NCBI GenBank assembly: GCA_027490955.1
Contig: JAIXXB010000003.1
Span: 35,629-99,628, forward strand
Source of the DNA: Rhodobacter sp.
GTDB taxonomy: Bacteria; Pseudomonadota; Alphaproteobacteria; Rhodobacterales; Rhodobacteraceae
Reading direction: 5' to 3'
Length of the DNA stretch: 64,000 bases
Below the pieces are notes generated by a model, which worked only from the letters and a program-made list of their open reading frames with translations, searched no databases and was not told where the DNA came from. Below are positions 25,191-34,002 of this stretch, in pieces. A program made the position numbers and the translations under genes. Position 1 is the first letter of the stretch. Every line of letters begins with the position of its first letter.

Positions 25191-25238
25191 TGTCGGGACG
25201 GATGCCATACGCAAACCATACGCAAAACATACGGGGAA
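25191..25238 (+). repeat. 11-bp iteron array (3 units) with conserved 5' box
   Basis: The box TGTCGGGACGGATG (25191-25204) is followed by three units with an exact 11-base period: CATACGCAAAC (25206-25216), CATACGCAAAA (25217-25227) and CATACGGGGAA (25228-25238). The first 22 bases are identical to the reverse complement of 63783-63804, where four related units follow. The array ends eight bases before the ATG of the SDR gene. Helically phased CATACG boxes suggest cooperative protein binding or bent DNA. Confidence 0.75.
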
Positions 25239-25246
25239 CAGACACC

Positions 25247-25900
25247 ATGCGCAGCCTTATCATCGGATCATCGGGCGGGATTGGCGGGGCGCTGCTGGCG
25301 GCCTCTGGTGCGCAGGCGGTGGGCCTGTCGCGCAGCCAGCACGGGCTGGATGTTACGGATGAGGCCAGTATTATCAATGCTTTAGGTGGGATTGAAGGCC
25401 CGTTTGATCGCATCATCATCGCCACTGGCGCGTTGGAATTGAACGGCGCACGCCCCGAAAAATCCCTACGCGCGCTAGATCCCGCCGCCATGGCCGCCCA
25501 ATTCGCCCTAAACGCCATGGGGCCGATTCTGGTTGTAAAACATGCACTTAGGCTGATTCCGCGCGACCGCCCTGCCCAAATTGCCGCGCTTTCGGCCCGC
25601 GTGGGCAGTATCGGTGATAACGCTCTTGGCGGCTGGCACAGCTACCGCGCCGCAAAAGCCGCGCTGAACCAATATCTGCACACCGCCGCTATCGAAATCG
25701 CGCGCACCCACCCCCATGCCTGCGTGGCGCTGATCCATCCGGGCACAGTAGAAACAAAGCTGGGGGCCAATTATTCGGGCAATCATCCCACCACTGCGCC
25801 AGATGTGGCCGCGCAGAATATCTTGAATGTTCTAAATGGCTTAACTGCCGCAGATACGGGCGGCTTCTTTGATTGGCAGGGCAAGGTTATCCCGTGGTGA
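25247..25900 (+). CDS. Short-chain dehydrogenase/reductase family protein
   Basis: 217 residues with a compact SDR Rossmann fold: the nucleotide motif IIGSSGGIGGALL near residues 3-15, NAMGPILVVKHAL, the catalytic serine region ALSARVGSIGD, the YRAAKAALNQ active-site Tyr/Lys and IHPGTVETKLG. The substrate is unknown. ATG 25247 follows GGGGA. It shares a GTGA stop/start overlap with the downstream photolyase gene, so the pair is translationally coupled. The iteron array sits directly upstream. Confidence 0.9.
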   Translation: MRSLIIGSSGGIGGALLAASGAQAVGLSRSQHGLDVTDEASIINALGGIEGPFDRIIIATGALELNGARPEKSLRALDPAAMAAQFALNAMGPILVVKHALRLIPRDRPAQIAALSARVGSIGDNALGGWHSYRAAKAALNQYLHTAAIEIARTHPHACVALIHPGTVETKLGANYSGNHPTTAPDVAAQNILNVLNGLTAADTGGFFDWQGKVIPW

Positions 25901-27417
25901 CGCGCCTGATTTTGGTGTTGGGCGACCAGCTTACCCCCAGCCTATCTGCCCTGCAAGCCGCTGGCAAAGGGGATGTGGTGGTCATGGCCGAGGTGGGGGC
26001 CGAGGCCAGCTATGCCCCCCACCACCCCCAGAAAATCGCGCTGTTCTTTGCCGCCATGCGCAAATTCGCAGATGAAATCCGCGCCTTGGGCTATCGGGTT
26101 GCTTATACCGAACTGGATGATCCCGAAAACACCCATACGATCGTGGGCGAAATCATCCGCTACGCGGCCCAATATGGCGCGGGCGCGGTGATGTGCACGC
26201 AAGCGGGCGATCACCGCCTGCGCGCGCAACTGGATGCCTGCCCCATCCCCGTAACCACTTTGCCAGACACAAGATTTATCTGCACCGAGCCTGAATTTGC
26301 CGCATGGGCGGCGGGCAAAAAGCAGCTTCGGATGGAGTATTTTTACCGCGAGATGCGCCGCAAAACAGGGCTTTTGATGCAGGGCGATCAGCCCTTTGGC
26401 GGGCGCTGGAATTTTGACGCCGAAAACCGCAAGCCCGCAGCCCCAGATATGCTGCGCCCGCGCCCGCCCCGCTTTGCCCCCGATGCGCAAACGGCGCAAG
26501 TAATTGATCTTGTTCGCAATCGGTTCAATCATTTCGGCAGTCTTGACAGTTTTGGCTGGGCCGTTACGCGCAGCGATGCGCTGGCGGCGCTGGATCATTT
26601 CATCACCCATGCCCTGCCCCGCTTTGGTGCCGAGCAAGACGCGATGCTGGCAGGCGATCCCTTTTTGTCGCATGCGCTGATTTCACCTTATCTTAATCTT
26701 GGCCTGCTATTGCCTTTGGAAGTGTGCCAGCGCGCCGAAGCCGCCTTGCATACAGGGGCCGCCCCGATCGAGGCGGTCGAAGGGTTTATTCGCCAGATCA
26801 TCGGCTGGCGCGAATATATGCGCGGGATATATCTGCTGCACGGGCCTGAATACCTTGCGCGCAATGCGCTGGGGGCCACGGCGGCGCTGCCAGCGGTGTA
26901 TTGGGGCGGGCCAAGCAAGATGGCCTGTATGGGCGCGGCAGTTGGGCAGACGCAGGCCCATGCCTATGCCCACCACATCCAGCGCCTGATGGTGACAGGC
27001 AATTTCGCGCTGCTGGCGGGGGTGGCCCCTGATGCGGTGCATGAATGGTATCTGTCGGTCTATATCGATGCTTTGGAATGGGTCTGCGCGCCCAATGTCT
27101 TGGGGATGAGCCAATTTGCCGATGGCGGGGTGATAGCCAGTAAACCTTACATATCTTCAGGGGCTTACATCAATCGCATGTCCGATTACTGCCGTGGCTG
27201 CACCTATGATGTGGCGGCAAAAACGGGCGAGAGGGCCTGCCCGTTCAACAGCCTTTACTGGCATTTCCTGCACCGCCACCGCGACCGCTTTGCGCGCAAT
27301 GCACGCATGGGGCAGATGTATCGGGTCTGGGATAACATGGCCGCAGATCACCGCGATCAGGTTCTGCGCGATGGCGATGCGCTGCTGGCAAAACTTGCGG
27401 CGGGAGAGGTGGTTTAG
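25897..27417 (+). CDS. FeS bacterial cryptochrome/photolyase (PhrB/CryB-like, (6-4) type)
   Basis: 506 residues from GTG 25897 (GTG 25894 is possible). N-terminal photolyase alpha/beta domain LILVLGDQLTPSL, then the FAD-binding helical domain with GWREYMRGIYLLHGPEYL, GQTQAHAYAHHIQRLMVTGNFALLAG and YLSVYIDALEWVCAPNVLGM. Cysteines at 344, 432, 435 and 448 have the spacing of the four ligands to the [4Fe-4S] cluster in the FeS-BCP class. These flavoproteins repair (6-4) photoproducts and in Rhodobacter also act as blue-light regulators. Its stop overlaps that of the convergent MORN gene. Confidence 0.92.
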   Translation: MTRLILVLGDQLTPSLSALQAAGKGDVVVMAEVGAEASYAPHHPQKIALFFAAMRKFADEIRALGYRVAYTELDDPENTHTIVGEIIRYAAQYGAGAVMCTQAGDHRLRAQLDACPIPVTTLPDTRFICTEPEFAAWAAGKKQLRMEYFYREMRRKTGLLMQGDQPFGGRWNFDAENRKPAAPDMLRPRPPRFAPDAQTAQVIDLVRNRFNHFGSLDSFGWAVTRSDALAALDHFITHALPRFGAEQDAMLAGDPFLSHALISPYLNLGLLLPLEVCQRAEAALHTGAAPIEAVEGFIRQIIGWREYMRGIYLLHGPEYLARNALGATAALPAVYWGGPSKMACMGAAVGQTQAHAYAHHIQRLMVTGNFALLAGVAPDAVHEWYLSVYIDALEWVCAPNVLGMSQFADGGVIASKPYISSGAYINRMSDYCRGCTYDVAAKTGERACPFNSLYWHFLHRHRDRFARNARMGQMYRVWDNMAADHRDQVLRDGDALLAKLAAGEVV

Positions 27418-28901
27418 GGCAAGATCTGATCTGGCGCTTTTAGAACATCGGCGCGCCAAATGCCCGATTCGACAGTGCCATCCGCGCGGGTCATCACGCC
27501 GCGCCCATCACGCAGGCCGTTCAGAAAACCGCCCTCGTAGAGGTCGCCATTGGCATAGCGCGCGGTGCCTTTGCCGTGCATCAACCCTGCTTGCCAGCGG
27601 CCCTCATAGGCAAAGCCATCGCTTGCCACAAGGCTGCCCTGCCCTTCATATAGGCCTTGGCGAAAGCCGCCCTTATAGGCCAGCCCTGCGTTGCCACCCT
27701 TGATTTCGCCAAAGCCATCGCGCTGCCCATCTTTCCATGTGCCAAAGTAAACTTCGCCATCGGGATGGGTCATCTTGCCAATGCCATTGGGCTGGCCATT
27801 CTCGAAAGTGCCAACAAAACGGCTGCCATCGCTATATACCGCCGCACCTTGGCCATGCTGCACACCGCGCAGCCATTGCCCATCATAGGAGGTGCCGTCG
27901 GCATAGCTGATCGCGCCGCGCCCATGGGGGATGCCGCGCTGCCATTCGCCGTCATATCCTGTGCCATCGGCATAGGTGATCTTGCCGCGCCCATGGGGGA
28001 TGCCATCGAGCAAACCGCCGACATAGGCTGCGCCGTCATAAAAGCGCTGCTTTCCCTCGCCGTTCAGAACACCCTTGTTCCAAACCCCCGCCATGACGCG
28101 GCCATCTGCGCTGCGAAATGTGCCGCGCCCGTGCCGCTGGCCAGCCTCAAAGCCGCCCATATAGGTATCGCCATTGGCATAGATCAAAACGCCGCTGCCA
28201 TGGCGCTGGCCCGCGCGGAACTGGCCCTGATAGCGTGTGCCGTCCGCTTCGATCAGGCGGCCGCGGCCCGTGATCTGCCCTTTTTGCCAATCGCCCGTGT
28301 AAAAGGCACCATCTGCCGCTGTCAGCACGCCATGGCCATGGGGCAGGTCATCTAGCATTTGCCCAAGATAGACCGCGCCATCGGGGTAGGTCAGTTGCCC
28401 TGCGCCCTGCATCACACCTTTGTCCCATGTGCCGCGATAGATTTGGCCATTGGGCTTGGTCAAAATGCCCATGCCGTGATGCTGCCCGTCCAGCAAAGCG
28501 CCCTGATAGATATCGCCCGACAGATAGTTGGCCCGCCCAAAGCCCGTGATTTGCCCTGCGCGCCACGCGCCCAGATAGCTTGACCCATCGGCATAGGTGA
28601 TTTTACCGATCCCATCGGCCAAACCTGCACGAAAGCCGCCGCCATAAACTGCGCCGCTGGGATAGCGCGCCGTGCCCAACCCCTGCATTTGGCCACCCTG
28701 CCATGCGCCTTCATAGGTAAACCCGTCAGGGCGGCGAAACGTGCCATAGCCTTCGGGCAGCCCTGACGCAAAGCTGCCCTCATAAATCGACCCATCTGAA
28801 TAGGTTTTCAAGATTTGCTCAGCACGGGCAACAGGCGCAAGGCTGGCCAAGGCTGCCGCAATGACCAGTGCCAGAACTCTGCCCTTCGCCAAAACCTGCA
28901 C
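27414..28901 (-). CDS. Exported MORN-repeat protein (about 20 repeats)
   Basis: 495 residues. The start is GTG 28901, chosen because AAGGAGG lies seven bases upstream; it gives a proper signal peptide (AKGR, then VLALVIAAALASL, cleavage after PVARA). ATG 28931 lacks a ribosome binding site. The mature part is about twenty 23-residue MORN units of the form xDGxxYxGxWxxGxxHGxGxxxY, for example ADGTGYDGEWQRGIPHGRG, and little else. MORN repeats form an extended beta structure that binds lipids or proteins. No enzymatic domain is attached. A periplasmic or envelope scaffold is likely; the partner is unknown. Confidence 0.85.
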   Translation of the reverse strand: MQVLAKGRVLALVIAAALASLAPVARAEQILKTYSDGSIYEGSFASGLPEGYGTFRRPDGFTYEGAWQGGQMQGLGTARYPSGAVYGGGFRAGLADGIGKITYADGSSYLGAWRAGQITGFGRANYLSGDIYQGALLDGQHHGMGILTKPNGQIYRGTWDKGVMQGAGQLTYPDGAVYLGQMLDDLPHGHGVLTAADGAFYTGDWQKGQITGRGRLIEADGTRYQGQFRAGQRHGSGVLIYANGDTYMGGFEAGQRHGRGTFRSADGRVMAGVWNKGVLNGEGKQRFYDGAAYVGGLLDGIPHGRGKITYADGTGYDGEWQRGIPHGRGAISYADGTSYDGQWLRGVQHGQGAAVYSDGSRFVGTFENGQPNGIGKMTHPDGEVYFGTWKDGQRDGFGEIKGGNAGLAYKGGFRQGLYEGQGSLVASDGFAYEGRWQAGLMHGKGTARYANGDLYEGGFLNGLRDGRGVMTRADGTVESGIWRADVLKAPDQILP

Positions 28902-29035
28902 GCAGCGCCCTCCTTGTTTCGATGCGCACATCTAGCGGCGCGCGCGGGGTGAGACAAGGCGGATGTCGATGCGCTGGCCTGCCCTTTCCAATAGCCTCGA
29001 ACATGTTAGAACAGAGTTGTCTTATGGAGTTGCAC

Positions 29036-30697
29036 ATGCCTGCCACCTTTCGCCTGACCCTTGCCCAGTTGAACCCCGTTTTGGGCGCGCTAGAGGCGAA
29101 TGCCGCCGCTGCCCAATCGGCGTGGCAGGCAGGGCGCGCAGGCGGGGCCGATATGGTTGCGCTCAGCGAGATGTTCATCACAGGCTATCAGACTCAAGAT
29201 CTGGTCGTGAAACCCGCCTTTGCCCGCGCAGCGATGGCGCAGATCGAAGCCTTGGCCAAGTCCTGCGCAGGTGGCCCTGCCTTGGGCATTGGCGGGCCGC
29301 ATTTGGCCGCAGATGGGCAGTTGTTCAATGCCTATTACATTTGCCAAGGCGGGCGCATCACCGCAACGGTGCTGAAACACGAACTGCCCAATGATGGCGT
29401 GTTTGACGAAAAACGCATTTTTGCCAGCGCACCACTGCAAGGCCCCTATGCCGTTGGCCCGCTGCGCATTGGTACGCCGATCTGCGAAGATGCGTGGCAT
29501 GCCGATGTGGCCGAAACACTGGCCGAGACAGGGGCGCAGATTTTGCTGGTGCCCAATGGCTCGCCCTATCACCGCGCCAAGCAAGAGGTGCGCCTGCGGC
29601 TGATGCGCGCGCGGGTGGCAGATACGGGGCTGGCCTTGGTATACCTGAACATGGTCGGCGGGCAGGATGACCAAGTCTTTGATGGCGCGTCCTTTGTGCT
29701 GAACCCAGATGGCGCGCTGGCCGCGCAATTGCCGCAGTTTGAAACCGCGCTGGTGCATATTGATTTTGACGAAACGGCAGATGGCTGGCGCGCACGGCCC
29801 GCCGCGGTGGCCGCCCTGCCCGATGCCTATGAGGCAGATTACACCGCCATGGTGCTGTCTTTGCGCGATTATATGGGCAAAACAGGGTTCACAAAGGCCG
29901 TGCTGGGCCTGTCGGGCGGGGTTGATTCGGCGCTGGTGGCGGCGATTGCCGCCGATGCGCTGGGGCCAGAAAACCTGCGCTGTGTGATGCTGCCGTCGCG
30001 GTTTACCTCTGCCGCCAGCCTGCGCGATGCCACCGATGTTGCCCGCGCCATTGGCTGCCGATTGGACACTGTGCCGATTTCAGGCCCGCAAGAGGCCAGC
30101 CTTGCCGCGCTGGGCGATTTGTTTGCAGGCACACCCGAGGGTCTGACCGAAGAAAACCTGCAATCGCGCCTGCGCGGTCTGCTTTTGATGGCGCTGTCGA
30201 ATAAGTTTGGCGAAATGCTGCTGACCACAGGCAATAAATCGGAAATGGCCGTAGGCTATTGCACGATTTATGGCGATATGAATGGCGGCTATAACCCGCT
30301 GAAAGACCTGTATAAAACCCGCGTTTTTGAAACCTGCCGTTGGCGCAACGCCAATCACCGCGCCTTCATGCGCGGGCCTGCGGGCGTGCTTATCCCCGCC
30401 CGTGTCATCGACAAGCCGCCCAGTGCCGAATTGCGTGAAAATCAGCGCGATGATGACAGCCTGCCGCCCTATCCCATTTTGGACGCCATTCTGGACGGGT
30501 TGGTTGACCGCGATTGCAGCGTGGCTGAACTGATCGCAGCAGGGTTCGATGCGGCGACAGTCAAACGCATTGAACATCTTTTGTATTTGGCCGAATACAA
30601 ACGCTATCAATCCCCCCCTGGTACAAGGCTAACCGCCCGTGCCTTTGGCACCGATCGGCGCTATCCTATCGTGAACCGCTGGCGCGAGGCGCGCTAA
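29036..30697 (+). CDS. nadE: Glutamine-dependent NAD+ synthetase
   Basis: 553 residues from ATG 29036 (GGAG six bases upstream; in-frame ATG 29024 is less likely). The N-terminal nitrilase-like glutaminase domain has the Glu-Lys-Cys triad in LSEMFITGYQTQDL, KHELPNDGVFDEKRIF and GTPICEDAWH. The C-terminal ATP-pyrophosphatase domain has LGLSGGVDSALVAA and TTGNKSEMAVGY. It amidates deamido-NAD using glutamine. With nadK in the same window, two late steps of pyridine nucleotide synthesis are present but not in one operon. Confidence 0.96.
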   Translation: MPATFRLTLAQLNPVLGALEANAAAAQSAWQAGRAGGADMVALSEMFITGYQTQDLVVKPAFARAAMAQIEALAKSCAGGPALGIGGPHLAADGQLFNAYYICQGGRITATVLKHELPNDGVFDEKRIFASAPLQGPYAVGPLRIGTPICEDAWHADVAETLAETGAQILLVPNGSPYHRAKQEVRLRLMRARVADTGLALVYLNMVGGQDDQVFDGASFVLNPDGALAAQLPQFETALVHIDFDETADGWRARPAAVAALPDAYEADYTAMVLSLRDYMGKTGFTKAVLGLSGGVDSALVAAIAADALGPENLRCVMLPSRFTSAASLRDATDVARAIGCRLDTVPISGPQEASLAALGDLFAGTPEGLTEENLQSRLRGLLLMALSNKFGEMLLTTGNKSEMAVGYCTIYGDMNGGYNPLKDLYKTRVFETCRWRNANHRAFMRGPAGVLIPARVIDKPPSAELRENQRDDDSLPPYPILDAILDGLVDRDCSVAELIAAGFDAATVKRIEHLLYLAEYKRYQSPPGTRLTARAFGTDRRYPIVNRWREAR

Positions 30698-30816
30698 GCG
30701 GCGAGGCAAATCGCAGGCCAGAATGCGCGCAGCCAAAGGCGGCGCAGCCAAAATCTGTTGCATTTGTGCAGGGCTGCGGCATGATTGGAGGGATATCTTT
30801 ATCGAAGGTCGCCCAA

Positions 30817-31242
30817 ATGGATCAGGCCAAGACAAAACCGCAAGACACCGATATCGAAACCTTCCTGTCCCAAGTGCTTCCCGAGCGCCAAGCCGAAGCG
30901 CGCGCGTTGCTGCAGATTTTCAACGAGGTCACGGGTTTTTCTGCGCGGATTTGGGCAGGGCGGATGGTGGGATTTGGGCGCTATGAATACCGCTATGCAA
31001 CGGGCCATTCAGGGCAGGCTTTGGCCAGTGGCTTTGCCATGGGGCGGGCAGAAATCTCGATCTATATCATGCCCGGATACGCGGATTTTGGCCACATTCT
31101 AAAGGATTTAGGCAAGCATCGCCTTGGCAAATCTTGCCTGTATCTGCGCCGTTTGTCTGATGCAAATCTAGACGCTTTGCGCGCGCTGATCCGTGCAGGG
31201 CTGGACGATTTGGCCCAGCATTGGCCAGTTTTTCCCGTTTAA
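30817..31242 (+). CDS. DUF1801 domain protein
   Basis: 141 residues from ATG 30817 (GAAGG upstream; longer in-frame starts at 30781 and 30766 are possible). It contains the DUF1801 (YdhG-like) fold: DIETFLSQVLPERQAEARALL, RMVGFGRYEYRYATGHSG, AEISIYIMPGYADF and CLYLRRLSDANLDALRALI. The family function is not established; members are small cytoplasmic proteins, some iron-chaperone-like. The gene is apparently monocistronic upstream of mreB. Confidence 0.85.
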   Translation: MDQAKTKPQDTDIETFLSQVLPERQAEARALLQIFNEVTGFSARIWAGRMVGFGRYEYRYATGHSGQALASGFAMGRAEISIYIMPGYADFGHILKDLGKHRLGKSCLYLRRLSDANLDALRALIRAGLDDLAQHWPVFPV

Positions 31243-31319
31243 ATTGTGCACATTTTCGGGCAAGCGGATCATCGCCCAATCTATCAGGGGGCCTGCTTGG
31301 GCCTTTCCCTGCGCGACAA

Positions 31320-31341
31320 GGCCAAGTATAGGTGCTTGGCC
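31320..31341. terminator. Stem-loop between the DUF1801 gene and mreB
   Basis: GGCCAAG (31320-31326) pairs with CTTGGCC (31335-31341) across an 8-base loop. It lies 78 bases after the DUF1801 stop and about 55 before mreB. There is no T-run, so it may be a weak terminator or part of the mreB leader. Confidence 0.35.
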
Positions 31342-31385
31342 TGCCTCAATCTTGAGTCGCGGGCCGCTGCATCGCACAAGTTTAG

Positions 31386-32435
<1,050 letters not shown>

Positions 32436-32509
32436 GCGCCCATTTTGCAGGAGCGACGCGCGACTTTTCCAAGCAAGGAACTTTGCAGGGGCACATAGGG
32501 CAGGGGCAG

Positions 32510-33457
32510 ATGGGACGTAAGCCCAACCGCGATATTGATTTAGCAGGCCCGTTTCGGCTGATCGTCGTGGGTGTCACGGTGCTTGCGCTTTTGGTGCTGT
32601 TCGTGCTGTGGCGCGTGCAAGGCCCGCGCGCAGAAACCCTGCGCGCCAATATCACCGACCGAATCGCACCTGCCCTGCAATGGGTGGCGGCGCCCATCAC
32701 TTGGGTGGCCAATGTGGCGGGGGATTTCCAATCTTATGCGCGGCTGTATGAACAGAACCAACAGTTGCGCGAAGAATTGCGCCAAATGAAGGCGTGGAAG
32801 GAAGCCGCGCTGCAATTGGAACAGCAAAACGCGCGGCTGTTGGATTTGAACAATGTGCGGCTTGACCCGAAACTGACCTATCTGACAGGCGTTGTGCTGG
32901 CCGACAGTGGCAGCCCGTTTCGCCAATCGGTGCTGATCAATGCGGGCGCGCGCGATGGTATCCGCGATGGCTGGGCCACCATGGATGGGATTGGTCTGGT
33001 GGGGCGCATCGCGGGGGTGGGCGAGAAAACCGCGCGCGTGATGCTGCTGACCGATACCAACAGCCGTGTGCCTGTAACCATTCAACCCTCGGGCCAAAGG
33101 GCAATCTTGTCGGGTGACAATTCGGCATTGCCACCCTTGGATTTTGTCGAAGACCCCAGCGCAATTGCGGCAGGCGATTTGGTGGTCTCTTCGGGTGATG
33201 GCGGCATTTTTCCTGCGGGTCTGGTGGTGGGCAAAGTGGTGCTGACCGAGGATAAGCGCCTGCGCGTGCGCCTAGAGGCGCAAATGGCGCGGCTTGAATT
33301 TTTGCGCGTGCTGCGCAGCCACGAGCTTGACCCGATCACAGGCACAGGCGGGCTATTGGCCCTGCCGCCCATCCAAGGCCCCCCTGCCCCAACCGCGGCC
33401 GATCTTGGCCCTGCCACTGCCGCCAAGGCAGAGGGCGAAGAAGGAGAGGCGCAATGA
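32510..33457 (+). CDS. mreC: Rod shape-determining protein MreC
   Basis: 315 residues from ATG 32510. A short cytoplasmic tail and one N-terminal transmembrane helix (FRLIVVGVTVLALLVLFVLW) are followed by a coiled coil (LYEQNQQLREELRQMKAWKE, LQLEQQNARLLDLNNV) and the periplasmic beta domains with INAGARDGIRDGWATMDGIG. It links MreB to PBP2 in the elongasome. An Ala/Pro-rich C-terminal tail follows the conserved domain. The upstream in-frame TTG at 32483 is unlikely. Confidence 0.93.
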   Translation: MGRKPNRDIDLAGPFRLIVVGVTVLALLVLFVLWRVQGPRAETLRANITDRIAPALQWVAAPITWVANVAGDFQSYARLYEQNQQLREELRQMKAWKEAALQLEQQNARLLDLNNVRLDPKLTYLTGVVLADSGSPFRQSVLINAGARDGIRDGWATMDGIGLVGRIAGVGEKTARVMLLTDTNSRVPVTIQPSGQRAILSGDNSALPPLDFVEDPSAIAAGDLVVSSGDGGIFPAGLVVGKVVLTEDKRLRVRLEAQMARLEFLRVLRSHELDPITGTGGLLALPPIQGPPAPTAADLGPATAAKAEGEEGEAQ

Positions 33458-33993
33458 TCGACCCCGTCACCTTTGGTCTGTGGCGCGGGCGGATTGGCTT
33501 TACCGCGATCATCACCGCGCTGATCTTTATCGCGCTTTTGCCGATGGGCGGGGATGCGGGCCGCTTGCCCGGGCCAGATTTGATGACCTGCGTTGTGTTT
33601 GTTTGGATGATGCGCCGCCCCGATTATGTGCCGCTGTGGCTGCTGGCAAGCACGATGCTGGTGGCTGATGTCTTGCTGATGCGTCCCTTTGGCCTATGGG
33701 CGGCCTTAGTGGTTATCGCGGGCGAAATTCTGCGTGCCCGCGCGGTTTTGATGCGCGAGTTGAATTTCTTTATGGAATGGGCGGTTGTGTCAGGCTTGAT
33801 GCTGGCGATGCTGCTGGCCTACCGCTTTGGCTTTGCGCTGACGCTGTTGCCGCAGGTCAATCTTGGCGCAGCGCTGGTGCAATGGCTGTGGTCGGTCATT
33901 GCCTATCCCGCCGTGGTTTTGTTCACAGGCTATGTGCTGGCGCTGCGCAAACCCAGCTTGGGGCAGGTCGATGCCTATGGGCGCAGGTTTTAG
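33454..33993 (+). CDS. mreD: Rod shape-determining protein MreD
   Basis: 179 residues, polytopic with about five hydrophobic segments (FTAIITALIFIALLPMG, LLASTMLVADVLLMRPFGLW, VVSGLMLAMLLAYRFGFAL). It is identified mainly by position between mreC and mrdA and by MreD-like topology. ATGA overlap with the mreC stop gives coupled translation. MreD is an integral component of the elongasome. Confidence 0.88.
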   Translation: MIDPVTFGLWRGRIGFTAIITALIFIALLPMGGDAGRLPGPDLMTCVVFVWMMRRPDYVPLWLLASTMLVADVLLMRPFGLWAALVVIAGEILRARAVLMRELNFFMEWAVVSGLMLAMLLAYRFGFALTLLPQVNLGAALVQWLWSVIAYPAVVLFTGYVLALRKPSLGQVDAYGRRF

Positions 33994-34002
33994 GGCAGAT
34001 CA

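Noticed and set aside
27414..28901. Regular 69-base periodicity as a possible CRISPR or satellite array
   Set aside because: The periodicity is from 23-residue MORN units in an intact reading frame; the DNA units are diverged and there are no spacers.
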